Below are positions 24,361-34,578 of a stretch of 64,000 nt of DNA, in pieces. The DNA is taken from contig NW_023504022.1 in the NCBI RefSeq assembly GCF_014529535.1, forward strand, positions 5,507,132-5,571,131, in the 5' to 3' direction. This stretch comes from Bradysia coprophila. Taxonomy: Eukaryota > Arthropoda > Insecta > Diptera > Sciaridae. A program made the position numbers and the translations under genes. Below the pieces are notes generated by a model that had not been told where the DNA came from, searched no databases, and saw nothing but the letters and a program-made list of their open reading frames with translations. Position 1 is the first letter of the stretch. Every line of letters starts with the position of its first letter.

Positions 24361-25217
24361 ACTACCTCTTCTAAATGAAGAAATTTCTTATTTGAGTTGA
24401 GAAGGGAGCCAGGGATGTGCACAAACGAATGGCTGAAAATAAATAGCTGAAACCAACACATCACGGACATTCATACATTCTGTCACTGTAACTCATTCAT
24501 GGGTGCCTCCTATAAGCGGTTTCACATCATATCCTTGTAAACGGTACAGATTCAGCTGTTCAGCTGTGCATTGACAAGTTAGGTGAACATCGAAATGTAA
24601 ACAAAAACATTTCTCCCTTTGCACTATCCCAAGTGCAATCATTGACGTTTCCGAAGGTACATAAGTATTGCGTAGGTTATCATCAGCTTTTGCCGAATTG
24701 AACTGAACTAACATAAAGCAAAAGACTCGAGTACATAGGAATTGACAAATCATTACGCCACACATAATCGTACAACCGCTGCTCATTTTTCTACTTATTC
24801 AATCAAACCGAAAAAGCATTCACACAAAAGTTCATTCGTTCATGCCTCGTCATCAAAAATGCGTTTACTTTTTGCTTATTCTAGCAGCTGTTTCACATTG
24901 GCTCTTCTCTAATTCATTGATGACACACGGAAAGATTTTTGTCGAGGCTTTTAAATTAATTTTAAAAATCCAAAAAAAAAGACAAAAAATACGGATCCAC
25001 TTCTTTAGCAGCACGAATGATAACGATATGTATACGACTACAGGGTGGATTGTTACGTAACGATCATGTAAAGCGTGTAAGACGATGGTGCACTAAAAGA
25101 AAAATGATTCTCCGTTCTAAACGTAGGAAAAGAAGACAAGGCCAACGATTTCCTTATCTGTAAGCAATGTGTGAAGTTGATATTAATAATAAAAAAACAA
25201 TTTAAAAAAATGCATAG

Positions 25218-25285
25218 ACCGGATTCGAACACAGCACCTCCGACACTTCAGTCTAACACACACCCACTGAGCTAATCCATTGTTG
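25218..25285 (-). repeat. tRNA-like module, unit B
   Basis: Copy of the module at 15838-15905 with the same GGATTAGCTCAGTGGGTG and TGTTCGAATCCGG boxes. Confidence 0.6.
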
Positions 25286-26105
25286 GCTAATCCGCAACTA
25301 AGTTCGCACAGCTTTGATGGTTGTAATACGTTTTGAGGTAAAATGAATTGTTTAAGCGTTTAAGGATTTTTTTCCACATTTACGCATTTCCCTCTTCCCT
25401 TCCAAAATATAATTGCTCTCCGTATCGAAGTTGGCAAAATCTACAAAGAAATTTTTCTGAATTATAACTCAGTTACTTGGTAATTAAACCTGAAAAGCCG
25501 GTCATACAATTTCCGCTCTTGACTTAATCATTCAGTTTTCTAAAATTACATTTCAGCAAATTTCACGTTTGCGTATCTGGCGTTTGCTTTGTTCGTTTGT
25601 TTGTTCGCTCAGATATATGAAATATGCGACTCAGATCAGAAGCAACGGATAGTAATGTCTTCAGTCAGTCGAATTTAATGTGAGATATTATCTGTTTGCC
25701 TGTTATCACAGGTTATTTCCATTATTGAAAAATTATGCCAGGAAAGCTAGATAGCGATTTTGAATTTTTACTGTGAAATGCAGCGTAACAGATAATGGCC
25801 GACCGTTACGCACAAAAAATGTTGCATGTGCAAGATAGCTGAAGAAAGGCTCAGAGTAATAATAGAAGAAAAACTAACTACATACATCAACCGAATTGTC
25901 TCTATCAGGGTGTCGTGTGACCTAACAATCATGCCACAAAATTCTAACAATGTTGTAATGTCTTTGTAATACTGAACACAACGTTTCCATAGGTATAGGT
26001 GCAGGTGCATTGACCATAAAGAGAACTTTTCTGGACATCTTCAAACGAAATATTGATAGATCGATCATAGAGTATCCAAAAACTTACACTAAATCAGTTT
26101 TCTAA

Positions 26106-28128
26106 AAAAAAATCAGGGAAACGAACCCGCGGCCCGTGAGTTTCGAGTCCACCGTCCTAACCATTACTCAACTGAGGTGTTTGGGGTATTGTGTACGACA
26201 TGGTGAAATTTAAGCAACACGAGCTGCTCAGTAAAAATTGTTTTGCTTCGCTGTTGAATTTCCACAAAATAAAAAATTGAAAATTCTCAACGATGAACTG
26301 TTAGCAGACCTATTGCAAGAAATGCATTCCATTCGATTTTCTTCAATTGTAGGTACAGTCAGACAGGTCATCAAAAACTCATTTACATTTTGCTTATTCT
26401 ATTAGCCATTTCAGAAAGGTTCTTCTCTAATTCATTAATGACACACACGGAAATGTTCGCTTCAATTTTGCTATTTCTAACCGCCGAATATTTCGGTTTT
26501 ACCTGAAAAATGTCAGCAATATGCACACCTGCAACGGTGATTCACCGTTAGGGTTAAAGTATTTGTCTGCGATAATTGTTCACGTTTATGTAGGTGCGAG
26601 GTAATGAGGTTGGGAACTATTCAAACCAAATTCAGTCGTTGTTTTGTTCGCTACAGCGGAGGTCGTCCTACACTATAAAGAACTATGGACGTGGACCACG
26701 TTACATCAAGGTCTGCTAGTCGACTCAGCTCTAGTGGCTCATGACCACAATCATCTTTTATAGACTAATTTGGTAAGTTTTTATCAAGAAAAGCGTTTTC
26801 CTTCACAACAATCCGATTAGTTTCTATTGTGAACAACATGTGTCTTCCCGACGTGCATTTTCATAATAATTCAATTTTCGGTGTTAAATGGAAAGTCGAA
26901 TTGAAGTTACGGTTAGCATAATCCGATTTTCATGAAGACTCATTGCAATAAAATGAGCCAAAATTCCAACGAGCAAGTTATGTGACTGTTCTTATATTCT
27001 GGCACATGCCACGGCTTAGTAATGAACTCACGACTGTGATAATTTACTGTTCATTCAACGGACAATTTTTGAAATCCCAGTAAAACGTTCAATCAAGAAC
27101 TTTCTTACATTAAAATGTCTTACGAAGCCAATTACACGTTTCATATCGAATGATATTTCGCTTTCACTCTGGTAGTTGTAGCAGTAAAGAGCTTTATATT
27201 TCATTTTCATGTTAACCAAACACTGCAATAAACTCAATCAATGAACTGTACGGTTTTCCGGTCGTTACTAAACTTAAATGAAACATTGGATCTGAACGCT
27301 AAATCGCGCTTCAGATTTTGTTTGACTCGAAACTGAAAATGATTGTCCCTAATGTGAAGTCTATGAAGGTGTTGAATCTTAAGGAAAATAGAAATTGTCA
27401 GGCTATTGCGACACGTCTAACAGATTTGTTTTTTTATTATTAATTTCAGATCAGAATGGAGGAGATGTACAAAATAAAAAAAATAAAAATAAAAAAATTA
27501 ATAAAAAAGGAGGTCTCGGCGATAGGGTTTGTTGAGTTCGTTTGCTTAGTCACCGGGGTTAATGTGTGTCCATAGTATTTAACTTGGGAGGTCTCCTACT
27601 ATGGCGCCTAATACTAATGTGGTTAGACCACTTACTTATAATGCTTGCGAACTCGATACCCATATCCCTTTTCGACCAACCTTTCCCACGAGATTCGAAC
27701 CCGCTTTCGTTAATGGCTTGCGGTACTCCTGAACATCGATCTCGTGTATTACCACTGCGCCACGGTGGTTGTGATGAAGCATGATCTAATCGTTAACTTG
27801 AAATAATTTACCAACACACACGTGACTTTCACCGAACAAATGGACGTTACACATGAGGTTGCATGCAAAACTGGTTTTCAACGAAGCACAGAGTACACAC
27901 ACACATGCAAACGAAGATATTCTACGCCTACGATTGGCCGGTTAAGGGTAATTGTTCTGGAGAAAGCTTTGACGTACACATCAAGATGGATATAATGTCT
28001 GCGAAAGAATAAGTCTTCATGGCGAAGTGGTCAACGTTGCTGACCGCTAGCTGTGGGACTCCGAGTTTGAATCTCGTCAGGGGCATTTTTTGTCACAAAA
28101 ATAAATTATTTTTTTTGCCGAAATGTTT
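26106..28128. repeat. tandem segmental duplication, partial unit C
   Basis: Begins like unit B (same tRNA-like head) but lacks about 165 bp of B's 18660-18825. It then follows the unit up to the tRNA-like module and AT-rich tract at about 28015-28128, where high identity stops. Beyond that, 28175-28260 is only a diverged relative of the continuing unit. It carries the hAT empty site at 27405-27412. Confidence 0.9.
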
Positions 28129-29299
28129 TTGTTTTACAATGTGTTGTATCGATCTATTCTATGATGTATCAAACTGCACCAGGTGGCAAGCATGAAGTCT
28201 CTATAGTTATCGAGTCGGTTAACTCATTTCAGTTAACATCACAAGGCAATTCAAAACTTTGAAAATGAGAAGTTATCATAAAAGGAGCCCGAAGCTAGTT
28301 TGATCTGTTTGGGATGACTGGCATAAATCTTGCATCTCACTGACAAATAATTCCATTTGCGTAACGTTTAAATTCACTTTACTCTTCAAATGAATACACT
28401 GACGAAATAGTTGAAATAGTTGTCTTTAGGTAGTAAATCTAAAACGTTTGCCACAGTAGTACATACAAAAAATGCAATTGTGTCACATATTGATTGCCTG
28501 GACACAAAGGTATTTTCAACTCGTGAATGTATGTTTAAAGAAGCATAGAAAAAGAAGACAAGACCAACGGTTTACTTATCTGTACGCAATTTGCATGTAA
28601 GACTTTTAACTAAATTTAAAAAAAATCTGGTTGCGAACCGAGTACCTTCGACATTTCAGTCGAGGACACACCCATTAAGCTAACCTGGTCGTTGTCGTTA
28701 GTGAAACTGTAGTGAATATCGTTCATAGTTACTGTACCCTGCGGACTCGACCCACCTATCGCATCATAACTTCGAAAAATGTTCCATAATTTGTACACAC
28801 AGGACGTACATTCTGCGCATTAGTTGTAGAAATTGGTTGATTAAAATGTGTGGAAATTACTGAAATTTACCCAAATTTGCCGAAAATACTTTTTGGCAAA
28901 TTCAGCAATTTTTTGGTAAGTTTCGGTAAATAAAATTTTCAATAATATGCCATGCCGCATTGACTGCCTGCATCAGACACTTTGCTCATCACAACTTAGT
29001 TTCGCCGACGGTGCAGATGATCAGAACTTCTAACTCATTTTTCTCTCATCAACACAATATATGTTCCATCTGTACTGTAACTTGACCAGTTTGTTGCATG
29101 GGAAAATTGCAATTTGAAATTCCAGATACTCCAGTTTGATTCGGCTTCTTTGCTGATCATATAATTTTTGTCAATTGCATTTATGTTTGTGACAAACTAA
29201 AAATCGATTTATTAAGTGGCCGGGCTTTGTCTCGATCGCATTCAATCATTCAAATTGTTCTCAATTCAGTTCGGGATTTTTTGTTCGATTGCAAAGCAG
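28129..29299. other. spacer with an old diverged unit fragment and the putative promoter of the next gene
   Basis: 28560-28692 resembles unit sequence at about 15745-15905, including a diverged minus-strand tRNA-like box pair (AGGTTAGCTTAATGGGTGTG and CTCGGTTCGCAACC). About 29148-29180 has TTTGCTGATCATATAATTTT, closely matching TTTGCTGATCACACGATTTT at about 104 upstream of paralogue 1. The secreted-protein genes therefore share 5' flanking sequence, possibly a common promoter. Confidence 0.6.
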
Positions 29300-30340
29300 A
29301 TGATGTCGAAAATGTATTTAGTGTCGGTAGTACTCGCAACGGTAACACTTACAACTCTAATGGATGCGAAAAAATTCGGTGAAAAGGATATTAGAGACAT
29401 GGATGACATTGAAGACAGTGACGATGTTTATGGTGTACCCTCGATAGTATCCAAGAAACAAATTAAGAAAATTGGTGATAGTGAAGACAGTGTCGATGTT
29501 GATAGTGTAGTAGTTGCTAAAAATTTGTCATTTGAAAAATCAGACGAAGAACCAGTGAAGCGATTCAAACGGGCGTATTATCCTCAATCTCCCTGCGATT
29601 TTTGTGGCTACAATCGAAATCAATATCAACCAGCAAAGTACCGTCCAAATTCAGACGAAAATTATCATTACAAATTCCCCTCAAAGTATCGCGGTGAAAC
29701 ACCATCTTACGCACCATCGATTTACAGCTCAAACAGTCATGGTGCATTGGATAATAATCCTTCGGACTACCCTTTTTCGAATGAGTATTCACCGAACGAT
29801 CCTACATCCAACTATAAATCAGCGAATTATCATCCATCAAGTCAACACTCGCCGAATTATCATTTGCAGAGTTACAATTCACCAAAGTATCAACAGCCCA
29901 ACTCGTACAGCAATGGGAGACATTCAAATACTTACCCGTATCGGTCTCGAAACGGCATAGCACCGACGAATTTACTCATTGGGTGCAATCCTCACGTGTC
30001 ATCACTGCCAGATAATAAGAGATATTTACAGCACAGTCAATCATTCAATCAGCAGCAACAACAACACCACCAACTGACTCCATCGGCTTCATATCGCTCT
30101 CATTCACCCGAGCAATCATCGATTTCTGATTCAAAGCATCCCGAATTCAATGATAATTCCATGACTAATTCTGTGCCAGCTAAAGACAACTCAACCAAAA
30201 TTGCATCAGGTGCCGATGCGAAATTGCAACAGCAAGAAACTTTATTTAAAATGGCACAATACCACGACCGGCTTATTAAGGATGTAGCGACCGCTGGTGA
30301 AAAATTGAAGAACGAATTGATGAAAGCTAAAAATAATTGA
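29300..30340 (+). CDS. secreted Tyr/Pro-rich protein, paralogue 2 (family not recognised)
   Basis: 346 residues from the ATG pair at 29300; an upstream in-frame extension lacks a signal peptide directly behind it. Signal peptide to about residue 23; acidic Asp/Glu-rich segment to about 84; EPVKRFKRAYY with KR pairs at 87-88 and 90-91; CxxC at 99-102; Tyr/Asn/Ser/Pro-rich repeats; LLIGCNPHVSSLP; Gln- and His-rich stretch near residue 255; ETLFKMAQ; and a charged helical tail. All landmarks occur in the same order in the gene at 228-1307, so the two are tandem paralogues on one strand, now separated by about 28 kb holding the lipase and the repeat units. The dibasic sites suggest a propeptide is removed. 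An extracellular structural role is inferred from composition only. Confidence 0.85.
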   Translation: MMSKMYLVSVVLATVTLTTLMDAKKFGEKDIRDMDDIEDSDDVYGVPSIVSKKQIKKIGDSEDSVDVDSVVVAKNLSFEKSDEEPVKRFKRAYYPQSPCDFCGYNRNQYQPAKYRPNSDENYHYKFPSKYRGETPSYAPSIYSSNSHGALDNNPSDYPFSNEYSPNDPTSNYKSANYHPSSQHSPNYHLQSYNSPKYQQPNSYSNGRHSNTYPYRSRNGIAPTNLLIGCNPHVSSLPDNKRYLQHSQSFNQQQQQHHQLTPSASYRSHSPEQSSISDSKHPEFNDNSMTNSVPAKDNSTKIASGADAKLQQQETLFKMAQYHDRLIKDVATAGEKLKNELMKAKNN

Positions 30341-30627
30341 TGAAGTGACCCTGATCGGACTCCTACTTTTCCGTAGGCAGGTATTTTGATGACAGTTCGC
30401 TGATCTAACACGATGTTTTTTAGTGAATTTGTGGTAATTAAAGCAACCGTTTAGTACAGGCGAATGATCGTTTCTTTTGTGAAATAACCAGCAGCTATTC
30501 GAGATAAGTGATACGGAAGTATGTCTCGTCCATTCATCAGATGTCACAAACAAATTTCGTTCACCGGTTCTGATCACTTTTATTTCCACATCACATCGAT
30601 CCATCAACCAATTGCACTGACGCAATT

Positions 30628-32624
30628 TCATGTTTGAGTCAACTCTTTCGTTGTGACTGTATTGTGCTTTTTCATGTGCGTATTCAGGTAGGTCCTCGAC
30701 ACGAAGCTCAGCGGACACAGCGAACACTTGTAAGGCTTCTCCAACGTATGCAGTCGAACGTGAACTTTCATCGATGTTATCTGAGCGAACTGTTGACCAC
30801 AAAACTTGCATCTGTTTAGGGAAGAACATATGGCAAAGATCAGTGAACGATTTCCTCCAACATTTTCGAACAATATGAACATACTTGTACGGCCTGTAGC
30901 CGGTGTGCGATCGTTTGTGTATGCCAAAAGCGTCGGGACGTGCAAAAGCTTTTCCACACTTTTCACAGACGTATCGTTTCTCGCCAGAATGAGTCGTTGA
31001 ATGGAGCTTCAGGTCTAAATTCGTTAAAAATTTGTTTCCACATTGCTCGCAAATGAATAACTTGTTTCCGCTGTGTATGGTCATATGCGTTTTCAGATAC
31101 GACTTTCGCACAAACAATTTCTTGCACACCGGACACGGATGCTTGTGATTCGATTCGGTCGAGTGTTGAGTCTTTTCATGTGTCGCGCATATCGATTTCG
31201 AGATGAATTTTCTGTCGCACTGTGAACATTGGTAATTCTTAACACCCAGATGACGATTCTCATGGTCGATCAATGCCTGTTTGGCCTTCACTTCCAGACC
31301 ACAGATGCTGCATGCGTACGGCTTAATGTTCGAGTGGATCTTCTTGTGAATGGTCAGATAGCTCTTGATTTGGAATCCTTTTGAGATGGGGAAATTTCGG
31401 TATGACTTGACGACACAGGTAAATACTACATACGGTGACGACACGTACCTTTACCGCACACATCACAAGAAAATTTAAAATCGCCGGTGTGAGATGCTTC
31501 GTGCTGGATTAAGCCAATCTTCGATCGGAACGTCTTGGCGCAACTTTCCATTTTACATTTGAACGGTGCAGGTGTCTCGTGTTTCTTCATATGTTCGGTA
31601 AGTTTGTAATTCGTTGGGAAGGTCTTGTTGCAAATGTTGCAAGTCTGCTGAAACGAATATAAAAATCAAAAAAATTCTCTTAGTCAGCGAGAGCAGCCAT
31701 TTCTATCGAAACGAAAAGAGCAACGGTGTCAGTTTACAATTAAGGTGACCACTGACAATATTGCTTCATTGTTGAGAATAATGAAATTTGAAACGACTTT
31801 TGAGAGCGAAAACAAAATTTTTTCCCAACCGTTGGCGGTATAGGGCCAATCATACCTTGTTATTAACAACGCTGGTTTCTTTTACGGGTTTCTCCTCAAT
31901 TTCGGCACACGTTCTGTTGAAAACATTGTCCAGTATTGACGAGTTGGAGTTTTGTTGAAAATTCGCTTCGTTCAGGTAGTCTGTGTCCTTCACATTATCC
32001 ATTGAGTCAAAGGAATAGAGGGCGATATCAGGCAAGGAGTCAGTATCCTTCGGTAAATTGCTGTTCATGGCTTGAATTTGTTCGTCGTTCAACTGCAAAT
32101 GCAAATCGATTGAGACTAAGACCTTCACATTCCACTAACACATTCAAATTACCCACCTCTCCGTCATGGTACTGAATTATCTGGCTTATATCATTGCTGT
32201 CCGTGTGATGCATATGCGCTTCATCAACTAAATTTTCCAAGTCTTGAATATCGTGACCGGGCAACTCATTTAATGCCATGCACAGCTGTTGATCGTCTTT
32301 CAACACATAAATCGTGTTGAAGACATCGTTCTGAACCAGTTCCGTCAGAAATTGTTGCGATTCCAGACTTTTCATCAGAAAGTCGTACGAAATGTCCAAT
32401 TTGCAGACACAATCGCTGCAAACCAACTTGGGATAGGAATCGTGCTGGTCGACCATGAAACGCAGACAGATTTCAATCTTTTTCTTGATCTCGCGTATTG
32501 ATCCTTCATGCGAAAACATTTCCACTGCCGGCAATGACGTTTTCAAAGCGCACAGACGACACAGATACGAATTATCGCTTAAATCTACTAAGCTCGACGA
32601 CATATTAATCACACGATCGGTCAT
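30628..32624 (-). CDS. ZAD-C2H2 zinc-finger protein, 10 fingers, 5 exons
   Basis: Exons on the minus strand: 32624-32157, 32092-31856, 31647-31449, 31377-30885 and 30811-30628, with GT/AG ends and matching phases, giving 526 residues. The N-terminal zinc-finger-associated domain (ZAD) has Cys22, Cys25, Cys69 and Cys72 (CRLC and CSDC). ZADs mediate dimerisation in arthropod transcription factors. An acidic linker follows (exon 1 end and exon 2). Ten C2H2 fingers then run to the C-terminus, joined in part by TGE/SGEK-like linkers; finger 9 is assembled exactly across the last intron (YKCKFCGQQF). Expected to be nuclear and DNA binding; the target is unknown. Such genes are numerous in insects and orthology cannot be assigned here. 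Its start codon lies about 190 bp from a large inverted-repeat element. Confidence 0.93.
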
Positions 32625-32817
32625 CGCAGAAGCATTTTATTTCTAAAACGGAACAAAAATTTTTCACTTTATTTCTGCACGGAATGGTTTGTTTTGAAGA
32701 CGATTTGACATATGTTTGACGTTTGACATTGACAAGAAAGTACGAACGGTACGAACGAATTTCGAAAATAAGGTAAATGATGGAGAGTTGCAAGCTTTTC
32801 ACAACTTTTGCAGTTAC

Positions 32818-33298
32818 TTTGTACGGATCAAGGTTCTGAAAGAACAGGTTAAGACACCCACGAGGGCGGCTGACACACAAATTTTGACAAATAGATGCTA
32901 TTTATTGAACATACTCATTACAGATTGTTTGAAATGTCAACTTGAAGAAAAAAAATAGTTTTTATCAGGTTGACATTACAAACAATCTGTAATGAGTATG
33001 TTCAATAGGTTTGTTCCAAGGCCATATGAATTGTCAAATTTCATCCATATAACCATAACCTCAATAATACCTCTGTGTAAATCGCGTAGGCGACGTTGGT
33101 CGATTTGTATGAAATATCACGTAAGCGACGTTGCTATGGATGAAATTGTCGTTTTTCGGGTTGTCAAAGTTCGTGTTTACAGTTACTTGGAACAAACCTA
33201 TAAATAGCATCTATTTGTCAAAATTTGTGTGTCACCGCCTTCGTGATCAACTCATATGTGTCTTAACCTGTTCTTTCAGAACCTTGGTACGGATTGGA
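32818..33298. mobile_element. nested inverted-repeat element, three-stem structure
   Basis: The outer arms 32819-32903 and about 33200-33293 are complementary (CTGAAAGAACAGGTTAAGAC and its complement). Inside, 32904-32945 pairs with 32967-33006 (ATACTCATTACAGATTGTTT). A third pair, TAGGTTTGTTCCAAGG at 33007 with CTTGGAACAAACCTA near 33186, encloses further complementary CATCCAT/ATGGATG words. The arm order A-B-B'-C-C'-A' would fold as a three-way junction. No coding capacity. Located between the ZAD gene start and the selenocysteine tRNA. Confidence 0.85.
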
Positions 33299-34111
33299 TG
33301 TTTTTTGAAGTTTATTCAGTCAATTTGGCATATCAATGACACGAATGAATTTCGAACGTTTCTTAGCGAAATTGCATAATACCACCAGAGCGTTCGCAAA
33401 TGTGTTGTAGGAATGTTTTATACTCCTAGCATTAACATACGTAAATACGTAAAATAGCCCCGCCTCTACGAAAGAAATGCAAAGTCTATTCTGATACCAT
33501 CAACCTCCAAATATTTTCATTGTTATGCTAGGAGCAGTGCTATGGTAAAACTAATTACTAAACCTCCAATAGCTTGATGTCAGATTTATTTTGAGATTAA
33601 TTTTCTGAATCTTTTTTGAATCATGTGAATGGACAGCACTTGCCGTTTATAAAAGGTTAACAATGAGACGAGTGATTTTTTCAGATGTAGCCACCAATTA
33701 CCCAATTCCAAATCCCCTTCTGGACTTCTTTAACTTCTGTTGTATACGACAGTTCACCAATATTTCCTTAATACATGGTTACCTCAAACCCGGTTTTTAC
33801 TTCCTGTAAATACTGATACAAATAACAAATTATAAGACAAATGTACCATGACATCAATCATAAAGATCCGAAAGAACCTTGATCACACAATTGGCACACA
33901 CAATTCAATAAGAAACTAACTAAATAGATAGAGGACGTTAAATCAAATCGAATTGTCAGTTTAGAAAATCATTTCCCACCCAATTTCAAATCGCAACTTC
34001 GATATACGTCTCCCATCACGCTGACATCAAAATTCATTTTTCTTAACATTCGCTAGACCCAGTTTTACCTCACATTTACCATAATATGAGTAAACATTCG
34101 AATATTTAATC
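33299..34111. other. spacer, no gene seen
   Basis: AT-rich. A word TTATAAAAGGTTAA near 33645 resembles the end of the ~220-bp dispersed repeat. The last 100 bp would carry the upstream promoter of the tRNA gene; I cannot place a proximal sequence element with confidence. Confidence 0.45.
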
Positions 34112-34199
34112 GCCCAACTGATCATCGATGGTTCGGTGTGCAGGCTTCAAACCTGTAGGCGATCAAAAGTCGCAGCGGTTCGATTCCGCCTGTTGGGCG
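34112..34199 (+). tRNA. selenocysteine tRNA, tRNA-Sec(TCA)
   Basis: 88-nt sequence with acceptor GCCCAAC paired to GTTGGGC plus discriminator G; anticodon arm GCAGG-CTTCAAA-CCTGT with anticodon TCA; long variable arm GCGA...TCGC; and T-arm GCGG-TTCGATT-CCGC. The block GTGCAGGCTTCAAACCTGTAG is the hallmark of animal tRNA-Sec, which is charged with serine and converted to selenocysteine to decode UGA in selenoprotein mRNAs. A T-run follows as Pol III terminator. The gene lies alone between CPT2 and the ZAD gene. Its presence implies the species keeps selenoprotein synthesis, which several insect lineages have lost. Confidence 0.94.
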
Positions 34200-34203
34200 A
34201 AGA

Positions 34204-34218
34204 TTTTTTTTTTTTTTT
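34204..34218 (+). terminator. Pol III terminator of tRNA-Sec
   Basis: Fifteen consecutive T residues starting 5 bp after the discriminator base, the expected RNA polymerase III stop signal. Confidence 0.85.
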
Positions 34219-34578
34219 ATTTTCAGTTTATTTGATGAGTTTATGTCTCGTCTCATGTACCTACCTTTGAATGTATTCTTATTCGAAGAGTCTTCCTTAG
34301 GAGGAAATTCCTAAAATGAGCCATAGTCCCATCAGTGCACCAAATATGCACTCTACTACTTACCTATATCATCTGGTCATTGATAGCGACGACATAAATT
34401 AGCAAAGGCCTCTCACTGGTTTTATGAATGTTAAAACTGATCAAGAGAATGAAGAGTCCTTGTCCGCTATGTCTGTGAACGGTTACGCGTTCTCTGCATT
34501 TCCAAATATAGAATTCGTTTACTTTTCCAACCATTTTTATTAATGAACTCTGTAAAAAGTACTCAAAGTATCGAACGA

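Larger units (their letters stand above)
18577..26105. repeat. tandem segmental duplication, unit B
   Basis: The 7.5-kb sister of unit A without the hAT element and the 159-bp MITE. It begins with a tRNA-like module and ends in CACTAAATCAGTTTTCTAAAAAA, running directly into unit C. It holds a Vps26 copy, the tRNA-like modules, a foldback MITE and a copy of the ~220-bp dispersed repeat near 23825. Several tracts differ from A where A and C agree. Confidence 0.92.
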
